This document shows positions 27,667 through 38,728 of a stretch of 64,000 nt of DNA, piece by piece. Numbering within the stretch: position 1 is the stretch's first letter; each line of letters starts with the position of its first letter. This DNA is from Rhodoferax aquaticus (GTDB lineage: Bacteria; Pseudomonadota; Gammaproteobacteria; Burkholderiales; Burkholderiaceae_C). The position numbers and the translations under genes were made by a program. Under the pieces are notes generated by a model. It had not been told where the DNA came from and did no database searches. It saw only the letters and a list, made by a program, of their open reading frames with translations. Location of the stretch: the NCBI RefSeq assembly GCF_006974105.1, contig NZ_CP036282.1:1612001-1676000 (forward strand), given 5' to 3'.

Positions 27667-28095
27667 CTACTTGTCGCCCGCCAGTGCGGTGGACTGTGTT
27701 GCAAACGTAATTTGATTCAGGCCCGCGCGCCGTGCCGCCTCCATCACGGTAACGACCGATTGGTGCTTGGCGCTGGCGTCGGCACTGATGATGACTACCG
27801 TGTCTTTACCTGCTTTGGCTCCTTCCGCCATGGCCGATGCAATGCTTTCTACCGACCGGCCAACCACCGCGACCTTGTTGACGCTGTAGGCACCGTCAGC
27901 GCCCACTGCCACGATCATTTCTTTGGGGTAGTCACGCTGTGCCTCTGTGTCCGCCACGGGGAGGGTCAGCTGCATTTCGGTGAATTTGCTGTACGTGGTG
28001 GAAAGCATCAAAAAGATCAATATCACCAACAACACGTCAATAAACGGAATGAGATTGATCTCCGGCTCTTCCTGGCGGCGGGGGCGAAAATTCAT
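27667..28095 (-). CDS. exbD: ExbD/TolR family biopolymer transport protein
   Basis: A 142-residue protein with a short cytoplasmic N-terminus, one membrane segment (INLIPFIDVLLVILIFLMLST, about 14-34) and a periplasmic domain. The membrane Asp of PFIDVLL is the proton-carrying residue of the family. With the ExbB-type protein upstream it forms a proton-driven motor energising outer-membrane transport; no tonB or tol genes are adjacent. In Burkholderiales this pair always precedes lpxK, and its client is not established. Confidence 0.92.
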   Translation of the reverse strand: MNFRPRRQEEPEINLIPFIDVLLVILIFLMLSTTYSKFTEMQLTLPVADTEAQRDYPKEMIVAVGADGAYSVNKVAVVGRSVESIASAMAEGAKAGKDTVVIISADASAKHQSVVTVMEAARRAGLNQITFATQSTALAGDK

Positions 28096-28119
28096 GTCAA
28101 CGGTGCTCGCAAAGCGCGC

Positions 28120-28746
28120 TTATTTGCGCAGTGTTTTCAAGTGGCGTGCCAACTGGCTCGCTGCCAATTCAAGCGTCAACAAATAAGCGTCCACTCGGCC
28201 GCGAAAGTAGCGCCAAAAAATCAAGGAGGGAATGGCCACTACCAACCCAAACGCGGTGTTGTACAAGGCAATAGAAATACCGTGTGCCAATTGGGCGGGG
28301 TTGCCACCCGTAGATCCCCCGGGGGCTTGTGAGCCAAAAATCTCAATCATGCCCACCACCGTGCCGAACAAGCCCATCAATGGCGCTGCAGAAGCGATGG
28401 TGCCCAGCGCGCTCAGGTAGTGCTCCAGACGCTGGGCGACGACACGGCCGGCTCCCTCCATGGTGGCGCGTAAATCGTCTTCTGAACATTTCGGGTTGGC
28501 GTTGATGGCACGTAAGCCACTTGCCAGCACTTCGCCTAGCGCGGAGTTGGTTTCAAGTTGGGTTACCACGTCCGGGGCGGGCACGTTGTTGCGAGATACG
28601 GTCAGTACCTCTTGTAGCAGGTGGGCTGGCGCCACCTTGCTGGTTTTTAAGCTGATAAAGCGCTCCATAACGATGGCCAATGCCACGACAGACATTGCAA
28701 TCAGGGGCCATATCGGCCAGCCAGCGGCTTGTATGATGGAAAACAA
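28120..28746 (-). CDS. exbB: MotA/TolQ/ExbB proton channel family protein
   Basis: A 208-residue inner-membrane protein with three membrane segments (about 12-30, 110-135, 155-178) and the conserved GTVVGMIEIF and ALYNTAFGLVVAIPSLIFW stretches lining the proton path. The start is TTG at 28746, since MFSIIQAAGWPIWPLI is the family N-terminus, no in-frame ATG exists upstream, and GGAGAG lies 6 bases before it. It is followed after 24 bases by exbD and is divergent from xseA. Confidence 0.92.
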   Translation of the reverse strand: MFSIIQAAGWPIWPLIAMSVVALAIVMERFISLKTSKVAPAHLLQEVLTVSRNNVPAPDVVTQLETNSALGEVLASGLRAINANPKCSEDDLRATMEGAGRVVAQRLEHYLSALGTIASAAPLMGLFGTVVGMIEIFGSQAPGGSTGGNPAQLAHGISIALYNTAFGLVVAIPSLIFWRYFRGRVDAYLLTLELAASQLARHLKTLRK

Positions 28747-28884
28747 ATGATCTCTCCGCGCAAAAAATAGTCTCCACGATTATGGCGCACGTGCAGACCT
28801 CAACCTTGGGCTGGCAACACAACGTCGATGCATCATGGGCGGGCACTGGCGGAAGAGTCTTATCGGTTGATCGAAGGGGGTTTG

Positions 28885-30207
28885 ATGGGTGATCTTGATT
28901 CGTTTTCCGCTGCGCCTCGTGTGTGGCAAGTGGGAGCTTTATGCCGCGCTATAGCGGACGCACTTGACGCGCGGTTTAACCCTGTGGCAGTCGCTGGTGA
29001 AATTAGTGGGTTCTCCAAAGCCACCAGCGGGCACTGTTACTTCACTCTCAAAGACGACAGTGGGCAAATCCGCTGCGCCATGTTCCGCCGTGCTGCAAGT
29101 GCCTTGGACTTTGTCCCGCGTGATGGAGATCGGGTTGAGCTGCGCGGTCGCCTGGGCGTCTACGAACCTCGGGGTGAGCTGCAGCTGGTGGTGGAGTCCA
29201 TGCGCAAGGCGGGGCAGGGCACTTTGTTTGAGCAGTTTCTTAAGCTAAAGGCTGCTCTACAGGCGCAGGGGCTCTTTGATGCTGAGCGCAAGCGCAAACT
29301 GCCCGCAACACCACGTGGCATAGGGCTGGTCACGTCTTTAGGGGCGGCAGCATTGCATGACGTAGTAACCACGCTCCAGCGGCGCGTACCGCATATCCCA
29401 GTAGTCATAGCGCCCGCTTCGGTGCAAGGTGCTTCGGCGGCGTCTGAAATGGTGGCTGCGCTTGAGCGTTTGTATGGTCTGGCAGGGGCGCGGGCCGCGC
29501 CAGCGCAAGAGGCGTCGCATGTCTGTATTGACGTCATTCTTCTGGTACGCGGCGGTGGCGCGATGGAAGACCTGTGGGCGTTTAACGATGAAACACTGGC
29601 GCGCACCATCGCAGCCAGTCCTGTCCCTGTCATATCCGGCGTCGGCCATGAGACAGACTTCACCATTGCAGACTTTGTGGCGGACCTGCGCGCCCCCACG
29701 CCCACTGCTGCCGCTGAACTGGTCGCGCTGCCAGCCCAAAGTTTGTTGCTTGCTGTAGATGCGCTGCAAACAAAGCTGCAAGCTGCCGTGGAGCGCAAGT
29801 TGGACCAATGCGAACAACGGCTAGACCGCCTGAGTAGCAGCCTAGGCCGACCGTCTGAGCTAGCCAGTCGGCAACGTCTGCGTTTAGCCGCACTTGAGCA
29901 CGGCTTGAGCAGCGCCTTAACCGCTGGGCTGCACTCTAAGCGCAGCCAGTTGGACCGCCTGCAGCAGGTTTACCCCCAAGCGCAGCAGCGTGCGCTGCTT
30001 TGCGAGCAAGAGCGCGTGGCCAAAGCCGCATTGCGCCTCAAGCTGTTAGATCCTTCCTTGGTCTTGCAGCGTGGCTACGCATGGCTGAGTGACGATGTCG
30101 GTGGGCCACTGGGCAGCGTGACGCAGTTTCAGCCAGGACAACACGTAAAGGCTACCCTCGCCGACGGTGTGGTTGACCTGGGTGTGCGTGCCGTCCTTCA
30201 CAATTAG
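28885..30207 (+). CDS. xseA: Exodeoxyribonuclease VII large subunit
   Basis: A 440-residue nuclease subunit that degrades single-stranded DNA and works in mismatch and damage repair. An OB-fold (about 10-110; VAGEISGFSKATSGHCYFTLKD) is followed by the catalytic domain (GIGLVTSLGAAALHDVVTTLQRR, then GGGAMEDLWAFNDE and GVGHETDFTIADFVADLRAPTP) and a coiled-coil region (about 300-390). ATG at 28885 is chosen because of AAGGGGG just upstream; the frame is open to 28828. The small subunit gene xseB is not in the window. sodB follows after 42 bases, as usual in Burkholderiales. Confidence 0.96.
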   Translation: MGDLDSFSAAPRVWQVGALCRAIADALDARFNPVAVAGEISGFSKATSGHCYFTLKDDSGQIRCAMFRRAASALDFVPRDGDRVELRGRLGVYEPRGELQLVVESMRKAGQGTLFEQFLKLKAALQAQGLFDAERKRKLPATPRGIGLVTSLGAAALHDVVTTLQRRVPHIPVVIAPASVQGASAASEMVAALERLYGLAGARAAPAQEASHVCIDVILLVRGGGAMEDLWAFNDETLARTIAASPVPVISGVGHETDFTIADFVADLRAPTPTAAAELVALPAQSLLLAVDALQTKLQAAVERKLDQCEQRLDRLSSSLGRPSELASRQRLRLAALEHGLSSALTAGLHSKRSQLDRLQQVYPQAQQRALLCEQERVAKAALRLKLLDPSLVLQRGYAWLSDDVGGPLGSVTQFQPGQHVKATLADGVVDLGVRAVLHN

Positions 30208-30249
30208 TTTCTACAATCCAGCTTTCTGTAAACCACCAACGAGGACTCC

Positions 30250-30831
30250 ATGGAACACACCCTTCCCGCATTGCCCTACGCCATTGACGCATTGGCCCCT
30301 GCCTATTCCAAAGAAACCCTGGAGTTTCACCATGGAAAGCACCACAACGCGTACGTGGTCAACCTCAACAACCTGCAAAAGGGCACTGAGTTTGAAGCTT
30401 TGTCTTTGGAAGAGATCATCAAAAAGTCCAGCGGCGGCATCTACAACAATGCGGCACAAATCTGGAACCACACCTTCTTCTGGAACTGCATGAAGCCTAA
30501 CGGCGGCGGCGAACCTACAGGCGCATTGGCCACAGCCATCACCGCAAAATGGGGCAGCTACGCGGCATTCAAAGAAGCGTTCGTGAAGTCTGCCGTCGGC
30601 AACTTTGGCTCTGGCTGGACCTGGTTGGTCAAAAAGGCCGATGGTTCTGTGGACATCGTCAACACCGGCGCAGCGGGCACCCCTTTGACCACCGCTGACA
30701 CAGCCTTGTTGACAGTGGACGTCTGGGAACACGCCTACTACATCGACTACCGCAACATGCGTCCTAAGTTTGTGGAAACCTTCCTGGACAAGCTGGTGAA
30801 CTGGGAATTCGCGCAAGCTAACTTTGCGTAA
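30250..30831 (+). CDS. sodB: Superoxide dismutase, Fe type
   Basis: A 193-residue cytoplasmic enzyme converting superoxide to hydrogen peroxide and oxygen. The metal ligands sit in [13 protein letters not shown] (His27), NHTFFWNCM (His), and [11 protein letters not shown] (Asp and His). The length and motifs such as [12 protein letters not shown] favour the iron form. GAGGA precedes the ATG. A strong terminator follows at 30859-30886. Confidence 0.96.
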   Translation: MEHTLPALPYAIDALAPAYSKETLEFHHGKHHNAYVVNLNNLQKGTEFEALSLEEIIKKSSGGIYNNAAQIWNHTFFWNCMKPNGGGEPTGALATAITAKWGSYAAFKEAFVKSAVGNFGSGWTWLVKKADGSVDIVNTGAAGTPLTTADTALLTVDVWEHAYYIDYRNMRPKFVETFLDKLVNWEFAQANFA

Positions 30832-30858
30832 ACCCACCGTCGCCGCAAGGCGATAAGC

Positions 30859-30886
30859 AAAAAGGCCACTATTCAGTGGCCTTTTT
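30859..30886 (+). terminator. Rho-independent terminator of sodB
   Basis: A 12-bp stem, AAAAAGGCCACT (30859-30870) and AGTGGCCTTTTT (30875-30886), closes the 4-base loop ATTC and ends in a T run on the plus strand. Confidence 0.9.
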
Positions 30887-30911
30887 GCTTTGAGACTAAA
30901 AATGGGTGTTT

Positions 30912-30952
30912 GCGCCCATAGATATTGGGTAAGTGGCTATAAAAATAATAGC
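30912..30952 (+). repeat. Dispersed intergenic repeat, copy C (diverged)
   Basis: This stretch starts gcgcccatagatat and runs on through aagtggctataaaaataatagc. It aligns with copies A and B (cgcccatggaataagcg, then gctactaaaaa-atagc) with several changes. It lies between sodB and the DUF192 gene. Confidence 0.45.
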
Positions 30953-30976
30953 GAAGCCTGTGCAGCGGCTGAACGC

Positions 30977-31429
30977 CTAATTGGCCGCAAACGGCTGGCC
31001 GCCGAGCTTGAAGCCTTCTTTAATGCCTTTCTTTGCAAACCAGCCGAGGTTCATTTCTAGGACGTAGCGCACAGGCTTTTTAGAGCAGTGCGAATCGGTG
31101 GTTTGGGGCTTCATGTCCGCCAATGTGACGATGGTGCCGTCATCCGCCACAAATGCTGCTGTCAATGGCAAGTCCGTGTTCTTCATCCAAAAGCACTTCA
31201 CCGCGGACTCGCTGAATACAAAAAGCATCCCTTCGTGCACCGGCATTTCCTTGCGGAACATCAGGCCGATTTCTTGCTGTTTGGGGGTGCTTGCCACCTG
31301 CGCGTCAATCAAATGCATGCCTGCCGCGATCTTGGTGCGCGGCAAGTCCATTTGGGCTTGGTTCTGGGCCTGCGCAGTGGTGGCCCACAAAGAAGTCAAG
31401 GCCAACACAGCAATTGCAATATTTTTCAT
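30977..31429 (-). CDS. DUF192 domain-containing exported protein
   Basis: A 150-residue protein. MKNIAIAVLALTSLWATTAQAQ is a signal peptide with cleavage after AQA, so it should be periplasmic. The remainder is the DUF192 domain, with IGLMFRKEMPVHEGMLFVF and KCFWMKNTDLPLTAAFVADDGTI as its signatures. The domain's function is unknown. ATG at 31429 is chosen over an upstream in-frame codon because it starts the signal peptide. It is transcribed towards sodB, divergent from icd. Confidence 0.88.
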   Translation of the reverse strand: MKNIAIAVLALTSLWATTAQAQNQAQMDLPRTKIAAGMHLIDAQVASTPKQQEIGLMFRKEMPVHEGMLFVFSESAVKCFWMKNTDLPLTAAFVADDGTIVTLADMKPQTTDSHCSKKPVRYVLEMNLGWFAKKGIKEGFKLGGQPFAAN

Positions 31430-31623
31430 GATGAGGGTAGGGCGCAAATGGCGCAAGGATAACCAAATAAAACTCCGCACTCGCACAACGCGCGCTTACT
31501 GATCCTTGCCGACAGTGTGGCGTAATTTTTGGGACTAAAATTGTCTTCGCTTCTGGCTAGGGTGCTGAACGCAGCGTTAGCCAGACCAAACCGATTCCCT
31601 CTATCTACGGAGATCTTTTTTCC

Positions 31624-32877
31624 ATGTACCAGCACATCAAAGTCCCAGCCCAAGGCCAAAAAATCACCGTCAATGCGGATATGTCCTTGAACGTGCCCGA
31701 CCAACCCATCATCCCGTTTATTGAAGGCGACGGCACCGGCTTGGACATCACCCCTGTGATGATCAAGGTGGTGGATGCAGCTGTGGCCAAGGCCTACGGT
31801 GGCAAGAAGCAAATCCAGTGGATGGAAGTCTACGCGGGTGAAAAGTCCACCAATGTGTACGGCCCCGATGTGTGGTTGCCTGAAGAAACCTTGCACGCTA
31901 TTCGCGACTACGTGGTGTCCATCAAAGGCCCATTGACCACCCCCGTGGGCGGTGGCATTCGTTCTTTGAACGTGGCTTTGCGCCAAGAGTTGGACCTGTA
32001 TGTCTGCCTGCGCCCCATCCAATACTTTGACGGCGTGCCCAGCCCTGTGAAAGAGCCGCACAAGACCAACATGGTCATCTTCCGCGAAAACTCGGAAGAC
32101 ATCTACGCCGGTATCGAATTTGAAGCCGAGTCTGACAAAGCCAAGAAGCTGATCAAGTTCTTGCAAGACGAAATGGGCGTCAAGAAAATTCGCTTCCCCA
32201 ACACCTCCGGCATCGGCATCAAGCCCGTGTCCAAAGAAGGTACCGAGCGTCTGGTGCGCAAAGCCATTCAATACGCTATCGACAATGACAAGCCAAGCGT
32301 GACCATCGTGCACAAGGGCAACATCATGAAGTACACCGAAGGTGGCTTCCGTGACTGGGCTTACGCATTGGCACAAACCGAGTTTGGCGCAGAGTTGATC
32401 GACGGCGGCCCATGGTGCAAATTCAAGAACCCCAAGACTGGCAAAGACATCATCGTCAAAGACAGCATTGCGGACGCGTTCTTGCAACAAATCTTGTTGC
32501 GCCCCGCTGAATACAGCGTCATCGCCACATTGAACCTGAACGGCGACTATGTGTCCGACGCCTTGGCTGCCCAAGTGGGTGGTATTGGTATCGCCCCCGG
32601 TGCTAACTTAAGCGACACCATCGCCATGTTTGAAGCGACCCACGGTACTGCACCTAAGTACGCAGGCAAAGACTACGTGAACCCCGGTTCCGAAATCTTG
32701 TCCGCTGAAATGATGCTGCGCCACATGGGCTGGACCGAAGCCGCTGACCTCATCATCAGCTCCATGAAGAAATCTATCAACAGCAAGAAAGTCACGTACG
32801 ACTTCGCACGCTTGATGGACGGCGCAACCCAAGTGAGCTGCTCCGGTTTTGGCCAGGTCATGATCGACAACATGTAA
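31624..32877 (+). CDS. icd: Isocitrate dehydrogenase, NADP-dependent
   Basis: A 417-residue TCA-cycle enzyme converting isocitrate to 2-oxoglutarate and CO2 with [25 protein letters not shown] contains the substrate-binding and phosphorylatable serine of the E. coli type, and [25 protein letters not shown] is the family signature with Asp metal ligands. Length matches the homodimeric E. coli form, not the 740-residue monomer. An isolated gene with its own terminator at 32922-32956. Confidence 0.97.
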   Translation: MYQHIKVPAQGQKITVNADMSLNVPDQPIIPFIEGDGTGLDITPVMIKVVDAAVAKAYGGKKQIQWMEVYAGEKSTNVYGPDVWLPEETLHAIRDYVVSIKGPLTTPVGGGIRSLNVALRQELDLYVCLRPIQYFDGVPSPVKEPHKTNMVIFRENSEDIYAGIEFEAESDKAKKLIKFLQDEMGVKKIRFPNTSGIGIKPVSKEGTERLVRKAIQYAIDNDKPSVTIVHKGNIMKYTEGGFRDWAYALAQTEFGAELIDGGPWCKFKNPKTGKDIIVKDSIADAFLQQILLRPAEYSVIATLNLNGDYVSDALAAQVGGIGIAPGANLSDTIAMFEATHGTAPKYAGKDYVNPGSEILSAEMMLRHMGWTEAADLIISSMKKSINSKKVTYDFARLMDGATQVSCSGFGQVMIDNM

Positions 32878-32921
32878 TTGACCTTTGGCGCAGCACTAGC
32901 TGCGTTGAATGCCAGCCAACA

Positions 32922-32956
32922 AAAAACTCCAAGTGGCTCACGCCCTTGGGGTTTTT
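32922..32956 (+). terminator. Rho-independent terminator of icd
   Basis: AAAAACTCCAAG (32922-32933) pairs with CTTGGGGTTTTT (32945-32956) with one G-U pair, followed by a T run. Confidence 0.85.
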
Positions 32957-33040
32957 TGCTTTTGGGGTTTTGTATGGGCGCTGGTCAGCGGGTCTACGCT
33001 GGCTAGCGTGGCTTCCTTGGGGCTGAAAGCCACGTTTGTT

Positions 33041-33254
33041 CTATATAGCCGCGCCGGCTTGCAGCTGCTGGCGGTAGGCCTCATGCGCAGCTAGGGGGGC
33101 GAAAGCGCTCAAACCCCAACGCCTCGCAGTTGCTGCCCTCGTGCGGCACAAAGTAGCCCAGCAAATGCCCACCCAGGCGGGCTGAGTTTTCAGCAAAGGC
33201 TGTGAACGGGTTTTTCCTGAGCAGGTCGATTTCGTAGCGGATGAAACTGGCGAC
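33041..33254 (-). pseudogene. Decayed NIPSNAP-family gene
   Basis: The minus strand encodes SFIRYEIDL, NSARLGGHLLGYFVPHEGSN and EALGFERF, then runs out of frame at a run of six C (plus-strand G6, around 33091-33096). Skipping one C continues as PLAAHEAYRQQLQAGAAI and meets TAG at 33043-33041. From memory this matches the N-terminal two-thirds of small NIPSNAP proteins (FIRYEID, GGHLLGYFLPHEG, SLAAYEAYRARL). No start codon is in frame. The reading without repair ends at the TGA at 33083-33081. It marks one edge of an accessory pocket. Confidence 0.55.
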
Positions 33255-33423
33255 GCTTATTGCGGCTCATCTGGCGATTGATGAGAGGGGTTTCTGTGAC
33301 GACGGTGAGGAATGCTCGTGTGACGAATGATGGGTCAAGCTGTTGGTTGAACTGCGCTGGAGTCGCTGCACGATTCGCGGCCGCTACTGCACCAGAATCA
33401 CTGATGAATTGCGTAGTAGTCGC

Positions 33424-33472
33424 TATAAAAAAGCAGCTGCTTGCGCACGCTCTGTGGATACTAGACGCCATT
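33424..33472 (-). repeat. Dispersed repeat, copy D
   Basis: The stretch reads tataaaaaagcagctgcttgcgcac, then ctctgtggatactagacgcc. It shares AGCTGCTTGCGCAC with the copy at 45791 and lies between the NIPSNAP remnant and the 497-aa gene. The rest of 33255-33559 shows no credible gene. Confidence 0.5.
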
Positions 33473-33559
33473 AGCATTTAGTAACCGTAGCGACGCTACA
33501 TCCTGCTCAAAGCGCATTTTCTGACCGATTGAATGCCTCACTAAACGACAGGCTTTGCT

Positions 33560-35053
33560 TCAATCTTTCTTTGGAATGACGTCTTTTAACTTGCCCAAGA
33601 GTGACATAAGCCCCTTATCCCCATTCAGTGTTGCCAATGCATGCTCTAGGGGCATCTTTTCCGTCGGGGCTTCACTGAGAGTTGTCGACACATTGAACGC
33701 AATCGCCTCGATAGCCTTCGAAATCAGTTCCTTCTTCAATGAATCAATATCCGGGACTTGCAACTGAGCAATTTGGGTTTTGTAGCTCTCGTACGAAGCC
33801 GCGAGCGCTTCTTTATGAGCGTATTCCTGTTGAAGGCGCTCATATTGGCTGCGTCGCCTCATCGCGAATATGGCGAGCCAAATCAACGGCAGTATGAACG
33901 GGGCTTTTGCAAGCATATGCCGCAGGATTGCTTCATAAGTGGGGACTTCAATAAACTGCAGTTCTAGCGGCGAAAGCGTAAATGATTGGATACATGCAAG
34001 AACGGCGAGCACCGGCATTAGCCCAACAGCGATAAAGAAGACTTTTGTGTTGACTGCAATCGGGTTGTCGAAAGAGAGCCTAAGCTTGTTGTAAGCAGTT
34101 GATAGACCAGCACTAGTTGCTCCCGGCAGCAATGTTTCTATCTGATCGAACATTGCTTTGTGCTTGACAATCTGGTCATTCTCTAGCTGCACTAATTGGC
34201 GCGTGCGCTCATCTAACTCTAATTTGAGTCCACCACCCCGCGTGCCGTCCGTGTTCGTAGGACCAAAGATCTTGTCGTAGAACGCATCGAGCTCACCTAG
34301 TGTGTGCTCTTCAAGTTTCAAATCCCTTTCGACCTTTTCGCGCCCAGCTAGGATAGCTTTTGCAGCAGCGTCGATTTCCGACTTGATCGCAGGGACTGAG
34401 CCATCAATTAGCAACTTGTCATGGTAAACCTGTACACCGTCTGCTTGAGTTTTGACGGTCAAGGTGAGTTCGTCAATTTGCAATTTAGTTGCCGGTTTAT
34501 CGCTGCTACCAACGAAAAGCGAAACCCTAAGGTCCTCGATCTGACTGTGACTACTAAGGGCACTTCTTTGCAATTCACTTATTGCATCTAAGTCAGATTG
34601 AACTGTTTTAACGGTGCTTTTCGACGTTTCAACAATCTTGGCTGCTGCATGTTCGACCTGAAGGCGATATTCTGTGGCGGCTGCAGAAACCGCCTCAAGT
34701 ACCTTCACTGGAAGCACCATGAACGGGCGCACATAGCTCAGCAAATTGTCTGCGTGAGCATTTGCACCTTGGATGTGCCCGATATTCCGATTGCTGACAA
34801 ACGACCTTACTTGAGCTAAGCATGGTTCCGCTTGGGCCTGAAAATTATCCCAAATTGACTTAGGAGTCAGTTCTGCATCAACGTTCGCGATTAGGGGTGT
34901 CAAATAGGCAATCACCCGCTTGAGCCTATCGATTTCATCGACGCTAGTCTGGATTGTCAGGTCATCTGCTTGCAGTAAAGGAGCTTCAGTTTGCAAGTCC
35001 TTCCAAAATGATTGGAATGGGTGCTGTTCAAATTCCGTGTGCCATCGTGACAT
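33560..35053 (-). CDS. Coiled-coil membrane protein of unknown function (accessory)
   Basis: A 497-residue protein without a catalytic motif that I recognise; it may resemble the DUF6161 group, but that is recollection only. Residues 1-330 are mostly helical, with long heptad-like regions around 140-175 and 215-300 (ERDLKLEEHTLGELDAFYDKIFG). Two membrane segments follow: VFFIAVGLMPVLAVLACIQSF (about 338-358) and FILPLIWLAIFAM (about 390-402). A cytoplasmic C-terminal region contains another coiled coil (RRRSQYERLQQEYAHKEALAASYESY) and a helical end. Base composition is visibly more A/T-rich than the neighbours, and the gene is alone between icd and the GntR gene next to a decayed gene. This suggests acquired DNA. 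About 250 bases upstream (35054-35302) show no gene. Confidence 0.7.
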   Translation of the reverse strand: MSRWHTEFEQHPFQSFWKDLQTEAPLLQADDLTIQTSVDEIDRLKRVIAYLTPLIANVDAELTPKSIWDNFQAQAEPCLAQVRSFVSNRNIGHIQGANAHADNLLSYVRPFMVLPVKVLEAVSAAATEYRLQVEHAAAKIVETSKSTVKTVQSDLDAISELQRSALSSHSQIEDLRVSLFVGSSDKPATKLQIDELTLTVKTQADGVQVYHDKLLIDGSVPAIKSEIDAAAKAILAGREKVERDLKLEEHTLGELDAFYDKIFGPTNTDGTRGGGLKLELDERTRQLVQLENDQIVKHKAMFDQIETLLPGATSAGLSTAYNKLRLSFDNPIAVNTKVFFIAVGLMPVLAVLACIQSFTLSPLELQFIEVPTYEAILRHMLAKAPFILPLIWLAIFAMRRRSQYERLQQEYAHKEALAASYESYKTQIAQLQVPDIDSLKKELISKAIEAIAFNVSTTLSEAPTEKMPLEHALATLNGDKGLMSLLGKLKDVIPKKD

Positions 35054-35302
35054 GTGTGTTCCCTAATTGCGATTCATTCTATTTATGCAAAATTTGGGTG
35101 CACTTTACCGGACAAAATTTCGCGGTCAACACACTATTTCCCCACTCCATATGGGAATGGGATTAAAGGGCATATCTCCGCTGCTATGGCAAGAGGACGC
35201 ATTTGGCCTTGTGTCGGAGCAACCTGATCTTGGTGGGCTGTATTCGTTTTACTATGTAATCGATTGATTTATCTGCTGACTCAGCGGTTGCCCCTGTCTA
35301 AC

Positions 35303-35974
35303 CTACTCCGCAGCCTCCAACCCATTCGCAAAATGCTCCCGCATGCGCTCCTGCGTGCGCTGCGCATCCCGCGCTAGCAGCGCGGCCATGATGGCCTGGT
35401 GTTCTGTCAGTGACTCGGCGATGCGGCCGGTTTTGAGTAGGGAGTTGTGGCGGTTGAGTTTCATGACCTTGCGCAGGTCGGCCACCATTTGGTCGCGCCA
35501 GCGGTTGTTGGCAATGGCCAGCAAGCGCATATGGAAGCGCTCGTTGACCGCGAAAAATTGGTCTGTGTTGTCCGTGCCTTGCAGGGCTGCGGCTTCTAAC
35601 TCTGCGTGTAGGGCGCTGAGTTCTGCCAGTTCGGCATCGCTGGCTTGGGTGGCCACCACGGCGGCGGCATCACTCTCTAGCAGGCTGAGTAGGTGGTACA
35701 CGTCTGCCAAATCTTTGTGCGATACCTCCGTCACATAGGCGCCACGGCGCACCTTCATAGTAACTAGGCCTTCAGTGGCCAATACCTTGAGGGCTTCGCG
35801 CAAGGGCGTGCGGCTGATGCCATAGGCCTCGGCAATGCGTAGCTCGTCAATCCAGCTGCCGGGCTCCAATTCGCGCTTGAAGATGCGCTGGCGCAAAAGC
35901 TCGGCCACGTCTTCATACAAAGCACGCGGCGAAAGCGATTGGCCATCGCGGGCGAGGTTGGAGAGTGCGTTCAT
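35303..35974 (-). CDS. GntR family transcriptional regulator (FadR C-terminal type)
   Basis: A 223-residue repressor-type regulator. The N-terminal winged helix covers about 15-80 (ELRIAEAYGISRTPLREALKVLATEGLV) and the helical FCD effector domain about 90-215, whose metal/ligand histidines are in NERFHMRLL and LTEHQAIM. ATG at 35974 is preferred to an in-frame TTG at 36013. It is divergent from the methylmalonyl-CoA mutase gene with 142 bases between starts, so control of the propionyl-CoA operon, perhaps through an acyl-CoA or organic-acid ligand, is the likeliest role. Confidence 0.9.
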   Translation of the reverse strand: MNALSNLARDGQSLSPRALYEDVAELLRQRIFKRELEPGSWIDELRIAEAYGISRTPLREALKVLATEGLVTMKVRRGAYVTEVSHKDLADVYHLLSLLESDAAAVVATQASDAELAELSALHAELEAAALQGTDNTDQFFAVNERFHMRLLAIANNRWRDQMVADLRKVMKLNRHNSLLKTGRIAESLTEHQAIMAALLARDAQRTQERMREHFANGLEAAE

Positions 35975-36015
35975 GGCGGGGAATTGTAAGCTGGAAGGAA
36001 ACTTCCTAATCAATA

Positions 36016-36043
36016 ATTATAAATAATGTAAACTTGCTTCCAA
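36016..36043 (-). promoter_or_regulatory. Putative sigma-70 promoter of the GntR gene
   Basis: Read on the minus strand, TTGGAA (36043-36038), a 16-base spacer and a perfect TATAAT (36021-36016) precede the ATG by about 41 bases. The A/T-rich region (35996-36045) also holds GGAAACTTCC and could carry the GntR operator. Confidence 0.6.
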
Positions 36044-36116
36044 GATTGCGCCACCCAGAGTACGCTGCGCGCAATTATCTCAACAAGGTAGTTCAACACC
36101 GCTTTGCGGCTCTAGC

Positions 36117-38287
<2,171 letters not shown>

Positions 38288-38288
<1 letters not shown>

Positions 38289-38728
38289 TGGCCTTGCACT
38301 TTGAACCCGCGCTGGCAGAGGACCTCGATACCTTGTTTGCGCTGCGCATGGAGGTGATGCGTGAACACTTGGTTCGCCTAGGGCTGACGGACACGCAAGT
38401 GAGCCGTGCGCGTTACGACCAACAGTGCAAAGATGGCGCCATACAGCACATCTTGCACGAGGGGGAGCGCGTAGGCTTTGTTCAGCTGGTTCCCTCGGGC
38501 GACCACCTGCATCTGGTGCAGCTATTCCTGCGACGCGAGGCACAGGGGGCAGGCCTAGGGGCAATGGTCGTGGGTTGGGCCAAGTCGCATGGCCAAGACT
38601 TAACCTTGACCACCCTCAAACTGAGCCCGGCGAATCGCTTTTACCTGCGCCATGGCTTTGTGCAAACTGGCGAGGGTGAGTTTGATAACGAGTACCGCTG
38701 GTCGCCACCCAGAAACGCACAAGCATGA
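38288..38728 (+). CDS. GNAT family N-acetyltransferase
   Basis: A 146-residue acetyltransferase. The acetyl-CoA-binding loop is QLFLRREAQGAGLGAMVVGWA (about 78-98), followed by LTLKLSPANRFYLRHGFVQTGE, the usual beta-bulge ending. Start and stop codons overlap both neighbours (TGATG with the mutase, ATGA with meaB), so it is translated as part of the operon. The substrate is unknown; an amine, amino acid or protein lysine are all possible. Confidence 0.9.

Noticed and set aside
31426..32574. A 382-codon open frame opposite icd
   Set aside because: Shadow of icd, with no independent start signals.
32909..33094. A 61-residue hydrophobic open frame after icd
   Set aside because: It runs through the icd terminator hairpin and lacks a ribosome site.
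33190..33477. A 95-residue minus-strand frame in the accessory pocket
   Set aside because: Its start lies in repeat copy D and its end reads the NIPSNAP remnant in the wrong frame.
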